NCBI GenBank assembly: GCA_045588245.1
Contig: JAZNDW010000028.1
Span: 62,001 to 126,000, forward strand
DNA length: 64,000 bases
Reading direction: 5' to 3'
From: DTU064 sp045588245
GTDB taxonomy: Bacteria; Bacillota; Clostridia; Oscillospirales; CAG-272
Shown: in pieces, positions 41,089 to 49,714 of the stretch
How positions within the stretch are numbered: the stretch's first letter is position 1
How the letters are laid out: each line of letters starts with the position of its first letter
Program-made: the position numbers and the translations under genes
Notes under the pieces: generated by a model
The model's database searches: none
The model's input: only the letters and a program-made list of their open reading frames with translations
Told to the model about the DNA's origin: nothing

Positions 41089-41811
41089 ATGGATTACGCA
41101 AGTTTCAAAAAGTACTTTTCACCTAAAAACAATACGTGGCAGATAATTGGCGGTGTTATCGCCGCTCTCGGTTTGCCGTTCTTTTTCATGAGAGCGTCCA
41201 TGATCGGCGTCGTTATCGTCGCTATCGGTGCGTGCATATTCATATTTGCGCGTGATTCCCGTCCCGCTGATGCAGACGTAGACGGTGCGATCGCAAAGAA
41301 GATCAAAGATATCGACGATCTTGCGAAGCGTGGCATTGATATCCGCGAAAGAATGATCAAAGCATTCCCTCCGGTTGCGTTCAGTGAGTTTGACTTTTCG
41401 GGTTATGAAAATAACAGAGAAAACTTCTTTGTACAAAAGGGATCTGACGGTAGATTCCGTTCCAACCGTTATTCTGCCGCTGAAATCATCTTCACGCAGG
41501 AAAAGCTTCACATTTTCATGATGCAGTTTTCTCTCACGGAGGAACAGGAAGATCAGAAATATTTTGAAGCAAAATATACAGACCTCAAGGAAGCCGTGAT
41601 CGAGCGCCGCAGCCATTCGTTCGTTCTCAATAAGGGAACAAAGAATGAAAAAGAAGAAAAGATCGAATTTGAATCGATCATTATCAGAGATAACGACGAT
41701 AATATCGTATTCAATATGCCCGTTCACGACGGAGCAGACGTCGATAAGACTATCGTAACCGTCAACAGACTCATTGGCGGTAAAAAAGAAGGAACAGTCG
41801 ATTTTAACTGA
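41089..41811 (+). CDS. Membrane protein of unknown function with cytoplasmic domain
   Basis: 240 residues: two adjacent hydrophobic segments near the N-terminus (WQIIGGVIAALGLPFFFM, IGVVIVAIGACIFIFA), then about 180 hydrophilic residues. These include an Asp/Lys-rich helix (IAKKIKDIDDLAKRGIDIRERMIKAFPP) and a beta-like part (SAAEIIFTQEKLHIFMMQFSLTEEQEDQ, AVIERRSHSFVLNKG). I do not recognise the family; the beta part is loosely like membrane-linked PH-type domains. It has its own promoter and terminator and is divergent from the AraC regulator, which may control it. Confidence 0.7.
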   Translation: MDYASFKKYFSPKNNTWQIIGGVIAALGLPFFFMRASMIGVVIVAIGACIFIFARDSRPADADVDGAIAKKIKDIDDLAKRGIDIRERMIKAFPPVAFSEFDFSGYENNRENFFVQKGSDGRFRSNRYSAAEIIFTQEKLHIFMMQFSLTEEQEDQKYFEAKYTDLKEAVIERRSHSFVLNKGTKNEKEEKIEFESIIIRDNDDNIVFNMPVHDGADVDKTIVTVNRLIGGKKEGTVDFN

Positions 41812-41836
41812 TCCTACAGTCTATGGCGAATATAAA

Positions 41837-41878
41837 TCACCCCCGCTGGCAAAAATGCCGACGGGGGTGATTGTTTGT
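41837..41878 (+). terminator. Terminator hairpin that also covers the next gene's ribosome site
   Basis: TCACCCCCG / CGGGGGTGA (9 bp) with inner GGCA/TGCC, followed by TTGTTTGTTTT. The right arm GGGGGTGA is also the only Shine-Dalgarno-like sequence for the gene starting at 41875. Confidence 0.75.
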
Positions 41879-42321
41879 TTTACAAAAGAACTGTCGGGAT
41901 CGTATCAGCGTTCATTTTCGGCGGATTACTGTACGGTGCCGTTGAAACGGCATGGCGCGGATACACGCATCCGACGATGCTATTTGTCGGCGGTGTGTGC
42001 TTTTCTGTCATATATGCGATCCAGCGAAAGCACCGTAAGCTTCCGATCTATAAAGAAGCCATGATCGGAGGGAGCTTGATAACGGCAGCGGAGCTGTTGT
42101 CGGGGTGTATTTTTAATTTATGGCTCCGAATGAACGTTTGGGACTATTCGGGGCAGCCGCTGAATCTTTTGGGACAGATATGCGCGCTTTATTCGCTATA
42201 TTGGACGATACTTTCGCCCGCGGCATTTTTTCTTTGCCGCGTGCTCGGAGGAGCTGTCGGTGACGGTCATTCCGCGTCTGCGGCAGACTCGTCTTCGTTA
42301 GAGTTTTCGTCTTCGCTGTAA
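41875..42321 (+). CDS. Putative ABC-transporter type IV (CmpB-like, PF06541-type) membrane protein
   Basis: 148 residues with four hydrophobic segments and the family signature WDYSGQPLNLLGQICALYSLYWTILSPAAFFL; the N-terminal half has GAVETAWRGYTHPTMLFVGG. Proteins of this type are common small membrane proteins of Clostridia with no settled function. The only start in frame near the N-terminus is a TTG at 41875 behind GGGGGTGA, which lies inside the preceding terminator hairpin. The Ser-rich C-terminus (SASAADSSSLEFSSSL) is translated from DNA that on the other strand encodes the acidic tail of the DUF624-like protein; the two genes overlap tail to tail by 55 bp. Confidence 0.65.
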   Translation: MFYKRTVGIVSAFIFGGLLYGAVETAWRGYTHPTMLFVGGVCFSVIYAIQRKHRKLPIYKEAMIGGSLITAAELLSGCIFNLWLRMNVWDYSGQPLNLLGQICALYSLYWTILSPAAFFLCRVLGGAVGDGHSASAADSSSLEFSSSL

Positions 42322-43250
42322 TAAGGATCGATCATAAATTCTTTGATCTTCGGATATGCAACGTACGACTGAACGAGCATCATCGTCGCGGGAACGATAA
42401 CGAAGGGCAAAATGATGCCGAGAGGGATGTACGTTCCGAAAATCAGGTAATTTAGTGCGATGATTATGATGAATCCGAGCAGTCCCATAAGGTTGCGCTT
42501 GATGCCGAGAATTGAGAAAATGAGAGAGTTTTTGATTATTTTTGACAGCTTCAGATCAAACGTGATCAGTATGTGGTACATGTAAAACCGCATCATGAAA
42601 TATACGACGAACATGAGAAGGGACATGAAGAACATTATATACATCGTCGTTGTTGTGAGGTTGCCCCAGAAATAAACAACGTCGTAACCGAGCATGAAGA
42701 TCGCAAGAACATCGATAATTCCGAGGATGAGACCTTGCTTAAAGTTACGCTTGATGGCATACCAAAAGTCGCTCCACATAAAAATCGGCTCGCCTTTGAC
42801 CATATTGCGGCATATATACGTGACACCGACGTTAACAGGGCCGAACGTGAAGAGCAAAAGCCCTGTCAGCGCAAGGAAAATGAGCGTTACGTAAGTGTTT
42901 GCAGAGATCGGTACCTGCATACCGAAGATGCCGTAAAGTGCTGCCGTAACGGGTGAATCTTTCATCAGTTCAACCCCGTAAAGAGGAGCAAACACCTGAT
43001 AATACGGTGCCGACGATTCAACTCCGAAATATCCTGCTTTGTAAATGAAATAAAAGAAGATCGGAAAATTTCCGAAAACCATCAAAAGGTTAACGCTCAA
43101 AAGCTTGCCGGCACGTCGCCAAAACAGTTTGAAAAAGTTAGCGAAATTGGGATTATCGAGGACGGGCGGCTCGGATTTTTCAACGCCCTTGCCTTCAAGG
43201 GAATACATTCCGAACCAATTGAACTTCTTTTGTTTTTTTTCTTCTGACAT
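42267..43250 (-). CDS. DUF624/YesL-like membrane protein
   Basis: 327 residues. After a hydrophilic N-terminus (about 60 residues) come five to six membrane segments (LLSVNLLMVFGNFPIFFYFIY, NTYVTLIFLALTGLLLFTFGPVNVG, GLILGIIDVLAIFML, MYIMFFMSLLMFVVYFMM, LLGFIIIIALNYLIF) and a short acidic tail (EDENSNEDESAADAE). The WSDFWYAIKRNFKQ stretch and layout match DUF624/YesL proteins, often near carbohydrate uptake genes. Function unknown. The tail overlaps the convergent gene at 41875 by 55 bp. Confidence 0.75.
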   Translation of the reverse strand: MSEEKKQKKFNWFGMYSLEGKGVEKSEPPVLDNPNFANFFKLFWRRAGKLLSVNLLMVFGNFPIFFYFIYKAGYFGVESSAPYYQVFAPLYGVELMKDSPVTAALYGIFGMQVPISANTYVTLIFLALTGLLLFTFGPVNVGVTYICRNMVKGEPIFMWSDFWYAIKRNFKQGLILGIIDVLAIFMLGYDVVYFWGNLTTTTMYIMFFMSLLMFVVYFMMRFYMYHILITFDLKLSKIIKNSLIFSILGIKRNLMGLLGFIIIIALNYLIFGTYIPLGIILPFVIVPATMMLVQSYVAYPKIKEFMIDPYYSEDENSNEDESAADAE

Positions 43251-43274
43251 TTTGTTATGCCTTTCTTTGATACA

Positions 43275-43919
43275 TTAAAAAAAGTACGCGCCAAAGATCA
43301 ACGAAACGGCGCGGCATAAAATGACGGCGCCGAGGGCGCAAAAAATCTTTGAAAAAACGTTTTGTAGACGTATATCCTCGCAAGACGGCACGGATATCGG
43401 CACAGCCGCATAAACGCTTGCCGCAAGTGCGACCGCAAAGGTTATGCCGACCGCGACCTTGCCATATACGGCAGCACTCGAAATGATAACGAGTCCTGCA
43501 CCGAGAATAAGTGAAAAGGTGCGTAGATATAACAGTATAAACAGATAACACTGACGGTGAACGAACAACAAAGACAGAATAAGGAGCGTGAAAAACGCAG
43601 AGTCTACTGCCGACAGCTCCGCGGTCAGTGCGATAATACTCAACATATTCTTCGGCGCATCGAGTATGAGTGAAGAGTACGAAGACGGTGCAGCGGCAAA
43701 AAATAAGGAAAGCGCATTTTTGCTTGCGTTTGCGGTAAGCGGTATCACCGCTGACACAGCACCGATGAGGACGGACAGAAATATGTGCCGGTTGTGTAAA
43801 CGTTTCTTCTTGATGGTTACCACCGCTATTTCATCTGTTGCATCTTCGGTTTTTTTCGGGAGCATGTCCGGGTTTTCTGTTAGGGAAATATCTTTAACGT
43901 CCGTTGTTCCGTGATCCAT
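43275..43919 (-). CDS. Polytopic membrane protein of unknown function
   Basis: 214 residues: a hydrophilic N-terminus of about 45 residues, then six or so hydrophobic segments (IFLSVLIGAVSAVIPL, AFFTLLILSLLFV, CYLFILLYLRTFSLILGAGLVIIS, VAVGITFAVALAASVYA, IFCALGAVILCRAVSLIF). The pattern is somewhat like stage II sporulation protein M, but I cannot assign it. GGAGGTG precedes the ATG. It lies 24 bp upstream of the DUF624-like gene in the same direction. The 219 bp upstream (43920-44138) hold the divergent promoter of the acetyltransferase and AT-rich sequence. Confidence 0.65.
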   Translation of the reverse strand: MDHGTTDVKDISLTENPDMLPKKTEDATDEIAVVTIKKKRLHNRHIFLSVLIGAVSAVIPLTANASKNALSLFFAAAPSSYSSLILDAPKNMLSIIALTAELSAVDSAFFTLLILSLLFVHRQCYLFILLYLRTFSLILGAGLVIISSAAVYGKVAVGITFAVALAASVYAAVPISVPSCEDIRLQNVFSKIFCALGAVILCRAVSLIFGAYFF

Positions 43920-44076
43920 AGCGTTAACACCTCCGTCTGTCGTATCACTAACGATATATATGAAAAAACGAAGGAAATATTACGCTATGCATATAAATAC
44001 ATATAGTATAATATCATAAAACGACCGTGTTTACAACACAAGTCTGCAAAAATTTACCTTTTGTTCTTGCCCACAC

Positions 44077-44105
44077 TTGAAAAGACGTGAAAATCAATAT
44101 ATAAT
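44077..44105 (+). promoter_or_regulatory. Promoter of the acetyltransferase gene
   Basis: TTGAAA, 17-base spacer, TATAAT, 33 bp before the start codon. Confidence 0.75.
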
Positions 44106-44138
44106 GATAATATAATTGCGGCAAAGGAGGGAGCTTTT

Positions 44139-44723
44139 ATGGATATGAATATCATCAAACGCATATTTTCCGATATGCCTACGCTCACTACAGAACGGCT
44201 AATACTGCGGCGGATGCGCGTTTCCGATGCTAATGATATGTACGAATATTCAAAAGATCCCGAGGTTACAAAGTATCTGTTATGGATGCCGCACCCGAAC
44301 AAAAAATACACCGAAAGGTATCTGCAATATCTTTCGGGACGCTACCGTGCAGGGCTTTTTTACGATTGGGCTATTGTTTTGCGCGAAAGCGGGAAGATGA
44401 TAGGAACGTGCGGATTCACGCGGTTCTACGATGAAAATAATGCCGCTGAGTGCGGCTACGTTATAAATCCCGATTATTGGGGACAGGGAATCGCGCCCGA
44501 AGCGCTCGCGGCGGTGATGAAATTCGGGTTTATGACGCTCGGATTACATAGAATAGAGTGCAGATATATGATAGGCAACGACAGAAGCCGCCGCGTTATG
44601 GAAAAGGTCGGTATGAGCTATGAGGGTCTCTTACGCGATGCGATTTTGCGCGGTAAAGAATATAAAACAATCGGTATCTGCTCGATCATTGATCACGAAT
44701 ACCTAAGCCGCAGAGGTGTGTAA
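44139..44723 (+). CDS. GNAT family N-acetyltransferase (RimJ/RimL-like)
   Basis: 194 residues with LTTERLILRRMRVSDANDMYEYSKDPEV at the N-terminus, the acetyl-CoA loop region CGYVINPDYWGQGIAPEALAAVMKFGF, and HRIECRYMIGNDRSRRVMEKVGMSYEGLLRD. This is the RimJ/RimL layout of enzymes that acetylate protein N-termini or small molecules; the substrate is not predictable. GGAGGGAG precedes the ATG. Monocistronic, with its own promoter and terminator. Confidence 0.93.
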   Translation: MDMNIIKRIFSDMPTLTTERLILRRMRVSDANDMYEYSKDPEVTKYLLWMPHPNKKYTERYLQYLSGRYRAGLFYDWAIVLRESGKMIGTCGFTRFYDENNAAECGYVINPDYWGQGIAPEALAAVMKFGFMTLGLHRIECRYMIGNDRSRRVMEKVGMSYEGLLRDAILRGKEYKTIGICSIIDHEYLSRRGV

Positions 44724-44762
44724 AGCTCCCGAACGCAGTGTCGCGTTGTCGGGAGCTTTTTC
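44722..44762. terminator. Bidirectional terminator
   Basis: AAAGCTCCCGA / TCGGGAGCTTT stem with an extended loop, between convergent acetyltransferase and deacetylase genes. Confidence 0.9.
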
Positions 44763-45465
44763 AGTCGCCGTAATTCAGATACATATCAGATAAAGTCACG
44801 AACGTATATCCGCGCTCCTTGAGCGCGGGTATTATTTTTTCCAAAGCTTCAGCTGTGTGTGATTCGCCCGAAACGTAGTCATGCATGAGGATTATGTCCC
44901 CGTGGCGAACGTTCTCAAGAACCTCCGCGGTGATGGCTTCCGTGCTTCTGTGACACCAGTCGAGAGTGTCGATCGACCACATGGCAACGACGAGATCCTC
45001 GTTTTCCGCAGCCGTGATGACGTTGCAGTCATAAATTCCTCCGGGCGGACGGACGAAATGCGGCTTATATTCAGCCGCGGCAAATATTGCATCTTCCCAT
45101 TTGTTGAATTCACGCCGTATTGAATCAACGGTGCAGTTTGTAAGGAACTTATGTGAATAAGTGTGATTTCCGACCTCGTGACCTGCTTCGATCACGCGTG
45201 AAGCAACGTCGGGATAAATCTCTGCGTTTTTGCCGATCATAAAAAAAGTCGCTTTAACGCCGTATTTTTGTAGTACGGCGAGGATCTCGTCCGTTTTTTC
45301 TTCGTGAGGACCGTCATCAAACGTCAGCGCGACGACGCGCACCGCGCCGTCCTCTGCATCACCGCCGCATCCTCGGTAAACGTCGCCGCCGTATGGGTAA
45401 AGCGCATTCACCGTCACGCTTAACAGCAAAGTGACGGCGAATGCGACACAAAACAGACGCTTCAT
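44761..45465 (-). CDS. Secreted polysaccharide deacetylase (NodB domain)
   Basis: Signal peptide (LFCVAFAVTLLLSVTVNALYP), then a NodB deacetylase domain: VVALTFDDGPHEEKTDEIL (catalytic Asp), GHEVGNHTYSHKFL (metal His pair), FVRPPGGIYDCNV and DIILMHDYV. It should remove acetyl groups from peptidoglycan sugars or another surface glycan outside the membrane. 234 residues, compact. Its start overlaps the stop of the PdaA-like gene by four bases, so both are made together. Confidence 0.92.
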   Translation of the reverse strand: MKRLFCVAFAVTLLLSVTVNALYPYGGDVYRGCGGDAEDGAVRVVALTFDDGPHEEKTDEILAVLQKYGVKATFFMIGKNAEIYPDVASRVIEAGHEVGNHTYSHKFLTNCTVDSIRREFNKWEDAIFAAAEYKPHFVRPPGGIYDCNVITAAENEDLVVAMWSIDTLDWCHRSTEAITAEVLENVRHGDIILMHDYVSGESHTAEALEKIIPALKERGYTFVTLSDMYLNYGD

Positions 45466-46277
45466 TTTGCTTCTAGTTCGTCGAGTGTGCCGAAGCGATA
45501 GCCGTCGGCACGCCAGGTATCAATAAGCTCACCAATGATGTCCGCGTTCGTTTTTGACGTCGGATGAAGCAGTATCACAGCGCCGTTGTGAGTGTTGTCG
45601 AGGATCTTTTTCATCGCATCTTCGCATGACGGCTGTTTATTATTGTCCCAATCGTCATAAGCGAAGCTCCAGAACACAGTTTTATATCCAAGCTCTGAGG
45701 CGTGCTTCAGATTACGTTCGCTGAAGCGTCCTTCGGGCGGACGGTAATATTTCGGCATCTCATCTCCCGTCAACTCACGGTATTTTGTGTTAAGCGCTTC
45801 AAGCTCGGCGGCAAATTCTTCTTTATTGCCGACAGCGGACATATCGTTGTGCTTGCAGGTGTGGTTGCAAACGAGGTGTCCCTCGTCGCGCATACGCATC
45901 ACAAGCTCGGGGAAGCGTTCGATCATGTTGTCAAGGATGAAAAATGCACCCGGTGCGTCTTTTTCCTTCAACGTATCGAGAATACGTTCGACGTTTCCGT
46001 TTTCGTAGCCTGCGTCAAAGGTGAGGTATATGACCTTTTCGTCGTCAGGTGTGGCATGGTTTCTGTCAACGTAATAGCCGTCGTATTCTTCTATAAATGA
46101 CATACTCGCCTCGATCGGCGGCTGGCTGTGATCGGGAGTACGCATAACGTACCAATTATAAGGATGCATATCGTCGTATGCGGCGTCCGACTTCACACTT
46201 CCTGCGGCGAGCATGATCAATGATACAAAAGCTGCCGCCGTCAATGTCGCGGCGCGCATAAATTTATTATTAAGCAT
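45462..46277 (-). CDS. pdaA: PdaA-like delta-lactam biosynthetic deacetylase
   Basis: Signal peptide, then a NodB domain with the variant first motif YLTFDAGYENGNVERIL, which with HLVCNHTCKHNDMS, KYYRPPEGRFSERNLKHA and VFWSFAYDDWDNN identifies the PdaA group. PdaA removes the acetyl group from muramic acid residues so that muramic-delta-lactam forms in the spore cortex, and is needed for germination in Bacillus. 271 residues. Together with spoIIR in this window it argues that the organism makes spores. Operon with the second deacetylase. Confidence 0.9.
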   Translation of the reverse strand: MLNNKFMRAATLTAAAFVSLIMLAAGSVKSDAAYDDMHPYNWYVMRTPDHSQPPIEASMSFIEEYDGYYVDRNHATPDDEKVIYLTFDAGYENGNVERILDTLKEKDAPGAFFILDNMIERFPELVMRMRDEGHLVCNHTCKHNDMSAVGNKEEFAAELEALNTKYRELTGDEMPKYYRPPEGRFSERNLKHASELGYKTVFWSFAYDDWDNNKQPSCEDAMKKILDNTHNGAVILLHPTSKTNADIIGELIDTWRADGYRFGTLDELEAK

Positions 46278-46360
46278 GATTTCTCCAATCTTTGTTGTAA
46301 CTTTCGTTCACCGTTTATTTTTTACTTTCGCGGCGAATAATAAACGATGAAAATAAATGA

Positions 46361-46399
46361 AAAAGCTTTATCGGTTCAGAACCGATAAAGCTTTTTTTC
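46361..46399. terminator. Bidirectional terminator
   Basis: AAAAGCTTTATCGGTT / AACCGATAAAGCTTTT perfect 16-bp stem with a 3-base loop and flanking T-run. Confidence 0.9.
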
Positions 46400-47282
46400 A
46401 TTTCATATAAGTGTTCAAAAAATGTTCGACGAGCTCCATAGTCTGAGGAGAGAAGCATCCTCTGCCGTGACCGCCGCCGGCTATTTTGTAAAACTCTGCG
46501 CGTCCGCCGTAATCGCGTATGGCTTCGCAGAAACGAAGCCCCTGACGCATCGGTATGATGGGATCGTCGTCGCCTTGCAGGAAGATAAAGGGCGGAAGCT
46601 TTTTACAGCCTTCTATATAAGTGAACGCAGAAGCTTCAACAAGCTTTTCGTGAGGCTCAATTAAAAAGTCGTCAGCGTAGATCTCCCGTCCCTCAAAAGG
46701 AAATTCTCCTTCACCGGGACGCAGTTTTTTCCGTTCTTCAAGTCTGTCCGAAACGAGATGAACGAAGTCGTTCGGAGCGTAAAAAGCAACGCAGGCACGA
46801 ACGCATGCATCCACGTCAAGATGTTCTCCGATGTTGAATCGCGGATCGTTTTCGGTGAGAGCACCGAGAATAACGGTGTGACCGCCGGAGGAATCGCCGA
46901 AAAGCGCGATTCTGTCAGGATCTATGCTATACTTTTCTGCGTTTGCGCGCATGAACCGTATCGCTTCTTTAAGGTCCTGAACGGCGGCAGGGAAGCGCAC
47001 GTTATCGCGGAATGTTCCGCGATACGAGATGCAGGCAACGGCATAGCCTGCCTGCGCAAGCGAAACCAATAAAGGAACGTGACGGTGTCCGTCAGCTCCG
47101 CTCCAACCCGAACCGGGTACGTCGATGACGAGAGGGAAAACTTCATTTTTCTTTGTGCGTGAAGGCAAAAGAAGCTGTAGCGTCAAGTCACCCGTTGCGC
47201 GGTGCGCAAAGGTGATGTCGTGTAAATAAGTAACGTCGTGTTGCCGTGACATATCTGCATAAATAACACCGCTGCAATCCAT
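46398..47282 (-). CDS. Alpha/beta hydrolase (esterase/lipase, BD-FAE-like)
   Basis: About 294 residues. DVPGSGWSGADGHRH forms the oxyanion region, IALFGDSSGGHTVIL the nucleophile Ser elbow, and QGDDDPIIPMRQ plus GGGHGRGCF supply the Asp and His. The layout matches small carbohydrate or feruloyl esterase-like hydrolases. No signal peptide, so cytoplasmic. I start at the ATG at 47282, six bases after GGAGGAG. It is 28 bp downstream of the kinase-like gene and probably in the same transcript; the native ester is unknown. Confidence 0.85.
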   Translation of the reverse strand: MDCSGVIYADMSRQHDVTYLHDITFAHRATGDLTLQLLLPSRTKKNEVFPLVIDVPGSGWSGADGHRHVPLLVSLAQAGYAVACISYRGTFRDNVRFPAAVQDLKEAIRFMRANAEKYSIDPDRIALFGDSSGGHTVILGALTENDPRFNIGEHLDVDACVRACVAFYAPNDFVHLVSDRLEERKKLRPGEGEFPFEGREIYADDFLIEPHEKLVEASAFTYIEGCKKLPPFIFLQGDDDPIIPMRQGLRFCEAIRDYGGRAEFYKIAGGGHGRGCFSPQTMELVEHFLNTYMK

Positions 47283-47310
47283 ATAAATCTCCTCCAATAT
47301 ATAAAAAATA

Positions 47311-48357
47311 TCACTTTGACGTGTCGAAGATGAAGTCGCATTTCTCGATCACGTTATATTTTTCGAAATATGCCTCCTCCATCGGTATCCAGCGCGTGCG
47401 GAAAGCGTCAAGAGACTGCGGTGAACGGTTTTCGATGCGTCTGTACTGTTCGTCCTTGGGGACGGTGAGGAACACGTAAACGTCAGCCCCACATGAAAGC
47501 TTCGGATGAAGCGAATATGAGCCCTCGATAATAAGTACGGGTGACTTTGGCAGCTCTACTGTACGGTCTATCGTTTGCGTTTGACAGTTAAAGACGCCGT
47601 AGCTTGATCTGTTACCCGATATGATATCGCACAGCTCACGGTTGAGTCTGTCAAAATCGGTGTTTTCACCGCTTTTGCGGTCAATGTTGTTCGGCAGGTA
47701 AAAGTCATCCATGTGAACGGTGCCGCAACCGTAAACGGCGGCGATCAGCGCGGCTAACGTCGATTTGCCCGAGCCGCACCGTCCGTCGATCTTGACGGTG
47801 GCGCGTCCGTTTTTCGCAATAACCGAATCAATGCGTGCCATAAGCTCAAGATAGGGTGCATAGTCCGTGTGAATGACGCGGTACGCGGGACGGTACGCGG
47901 AATAATAATAGATCGAATGGTGAACGGCACCTCCGCCCGCAGCGAAGTAGCCTTCAACATATTTCATGTAATCAAATCGGGAAAACGGCGCGTATTTTTC
48001 GTCTATCAGCGAATATACCTCGTATAGCTTTGATTCAAAACGCTCCATGCTCCCCGAAAACATCTCCGCACTGCGAGCGAAAACGGAGGTGAGCGTTTGC
48101 GGCGTCAGACCATCGGGAAGCGATGCGAGATTGACTCGGCAAGCGTTATCGCCAATATATTCGAGTGTCGGAATTGACGAATCGTGAGGTGTGTCGGACA
48201 GCTCCGACATCAAGCGATTCAGGGCGTATTTTTCGTCCGCGATAAGGTGTCCTCCGCCGAACTCGCTTTGAAAAACGAGCTTGACGGTGTCCTGCGGCGT
48301 CATTTTTCGGTATTTAAGAAAATGATATATAAGAGCTTCGCGAAGCGTTTTTTTCAT
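47311..48357 (-). CDS. Uridine-kinase-like P-loop kinase with unknown N-terminal domain
   Basis: The C-terminal half has a P-loop (IDGRCGSGKSTLAALIA), VHMDDFYLP, and VLIIEGSYSLHPKL with a lid RRIENRS, the pattern of uridine kinase/phosphoribulokinase-type enzymes. The N-terminal about 160 residues (LREALIYHFLKYRKMTPQDTVKLVFQSEFGGGH region) are unrelated and unrecognised. Such two-part kinases occur in Clostridia; the phosphate acceptor is unknown. 348 residues. It lies 13 bp downstream of the phosphodiesterase gene and upstream of the hydrolase, forming a small minus-strand operon of housekeeping-like enzymes. Confidence 0.75.
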   Translation of the reverse strand: MKKTLREALIYHFLKYRKMTPQDTVKLVFQSEFGGGHLIADEKYALNRLMSELSDTPHDSSIPTLEYIGDNACRVNLASLPDGLTPQTLTSVFARSAEMFSGSMERFESKLYEVYSLIDEKYAPFSRFDYMKYVEGYFAAGGGAVHHSIYYYSAYRPAYRVIHTDYAPYLELMARIDSVIAKNGRATVKIDGRCGSGKSTLAALIAAVYGCGTVHMDDFYLPNNIDRKSGENTDFDRLNRELCDIISGNRSSYGVFNCQTQTIDRTVELPKSPVLIIEGSYSLHPKLSCGADVYVFLTVPKDEQYRRIENRSPQSLDAFRTRWIPMEEAYFEKYNVIEKCDFIFDTSK

Positions 48358-48370
48358 GCTTGATATTTCC

Positions 48371-48877
48371 TTATCTATTGTAAATGGAGGTTGCGTTCAT
48401 AAGTATGTTGTCGCCGCGCACCTCGATTATGCCGTAGCATCCCTCACGTGCGGCGCCCGGGTTAAAGAGCCTGACGGCGGGAAGACCGTTCTCTTCGGGG
48501 TAGTATTTTTCAAGCCGCTCGTGCGTGTGACCAAAAATGACGATGTCGACACCGTTCTTCCTTGCGTGCGGAATGAGCGAAAGATACGTTGACTTCACTC
48601 CCATCGTGTGTCCGTGAAGCAAAAGCAGGCGTTTGCCATCCACGTTCAGAGTAAGCTCGGTCGGCAGGTCGGCGGGCGATACAGCAGAGCTGAAAACGTC
48701 ACAGTTGCCACGGACTGCACGGAAGCAAACGTCGGGATATTCATGCGCCATCAATAAAAACGACGGAGCACCGTCGCCCGCGTGCAAGGCATAGTCTGCG
48801 GTATGATGATGCATATCGAGTGCTTTGCGTATGACGGCGTTATTGCCGTGTGAATCGGAAAAAACGAGGATCTTCAA
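48371..48877 (-). CDS. YfcE/MJ0936-type metallophosphodiesterase
   Basis: 168 residues with the metallophosphoesterase motifs ILVFSDSHGN, HAGDGA, VRGNCD, LLLHGHTMG and FGHTHE. These small enzymes hydrolyse phosphodiesters with two metal ions; the natural substrate is usually unknown. I start at a TTG at 48877 with GGGAG six bases upstream. The longer open frame before it includes no family sequence and overlaps the divergent gene at 48990. First gene of a minus-strand operon with the kinase and hydrolase. Confidence 0.9.
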   Translation of the reverse strand: MKILVFSDSHGNNAVIRKALDMHHHTADYALHAGDGAPSFLLMAHEYPDVCFRAVRGNCDVFSSAVSPADLPTELTLNVDGKRLLLLHGHTMGVKSTYLSLIPHARKNGVDIVIFGHTHERLEKYYPEENGLPAVRLFNPGAAREGCYGIIEVRGDNILMNATSIYNR

Positions 48878-48989
48878 TTTATACTCCCTTCGGCTGATGA
48901 AAAAACAGTACATTTCAGATAGACCCGGCATATACTGAAAATGAACGCCGCTAAAATCGGCGAAAAATAGGAAAGCAGAGGTCAAATGT

Positions 48990-49211
48990 ATGAAAATAGA
49001 TAAAGCCACAGTAGATAAACTCCTAAGACAAAGCGACGATCAGTTGTGGCGTACAGTGCAAATGATTGCATCGGGCAGCGGAATCAATTTGTCAGGAGTG
49101 AAGCGCCCGGCGGACTTATCGAAGCTTCGCTCGGCGCTTGGATCAATGACGGACGGTGACATCAAACGGGCAACCGAGATCATCGATTCATATAAAAGGA
49201 ACGGAAAATGA
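48990..49211 (+). CDS. Small conserved-looking protein of unknown function (set of three, 1)
   Basis: 73 residues, all helical by appearance: KIDKATVDKLLRQSDDQLWRTVQMIASGSGINL and LSKLRSALGSMTDGDIKRATEIIDSYKR. It carries no signal peptide or membrane segment. I do not recognise a named family. Its stop overlaps the start of the next gene by four bases, so the two are coupled, and a third gene follows 12 bp after that. The set is divergent from the phosphodiesterase operon across about 110 bp. Confidence 0.65.
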   Translation: MKIDKATVDKLLRQSDDQLWRTVQMIASGSGINLSGVKRPADLSKLRSALGSMTDGDIKRATEIIDSYKRNGK

Positions 49212-49702
49212 ATACATCTGCGGAAAGGGGAGGACTCGGCGGAGTCATGGCGGAGCTTTTGAAAAATCCTGCCGTCATAGAAGGGATACTTACGGGTGTG
49301 TCCGCGATAGCGGCTTCGCGCAAAGTAAAAAATCCCTCCTCCGCGACGGGCGGCATCGATATCGGCGGGATGATAGAGCTTTTACCGCAGATCATGCCCC
49401 TTGTTTCACTGTTCGGGCAGACATCGGGTAGTACACAGTCCGAACCTCCACCGGATACCGAGGCAGGCTCCTCGGTTGATGAAGAAGATAGTGTGTCCGC
49501 AGGTGCGGACGCAGCGGATGCGCTGAGCCTTGTCGAGACGGAATCGGATTCTGTGCCGACGGCGAACATATCGTACGTAAGCAAAAAAGACAGGCGGGAA
49601 AGTCTGCTTATGGCAATACGGCCGTATCTGTCGGAATCGCGCGTCGCTGCCGCCGATGCGATGATACAGGTCAATCGCATCTCGGGGATGCTTGGGATCT
49701 GA
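49208..49702 (+). CDS. Unknown protein with acidic middle (set of three, 2)
   Basis: 164 residues. The N-terminus is Gly- and hydrophobic-rich (GGLGGVMAELLKNPAVIEGILTGVSAIA; GGIDIGGMIELLPQIMPLVSLFG), followed by an acidic Ser/Asp/Glu linker and a C-terminal helix-rich part (YVSKKDRRESLLMAIRPYLSESRVAAADAMIQVNRISGMLGI). The C-terminus resembles the short helical first protein. No catalytic motif. Coupled to the first gene by an ATGA overlap. The shape suggests a structural or adaptor protein; a link to sporulation is possible in a Clostridium but is not shown here. Confidence 0.6.
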   Translation: MNTSAERGGLGGVMAELLKNPAVIEGILTGVSAIAASRKVKNPSSATGGIDIGGMIELLPQIMPLVSLFGQTSGSTQSEPPPDTEAGSSVDEEDSVSAGADAADALSLVETESDSVPTANISYVSKKDRRESLLMAIRPYLSESRVAAADAMIQVNRISGMLGI

Positions 49703-49714
49703 AAGGGGGAGAGT

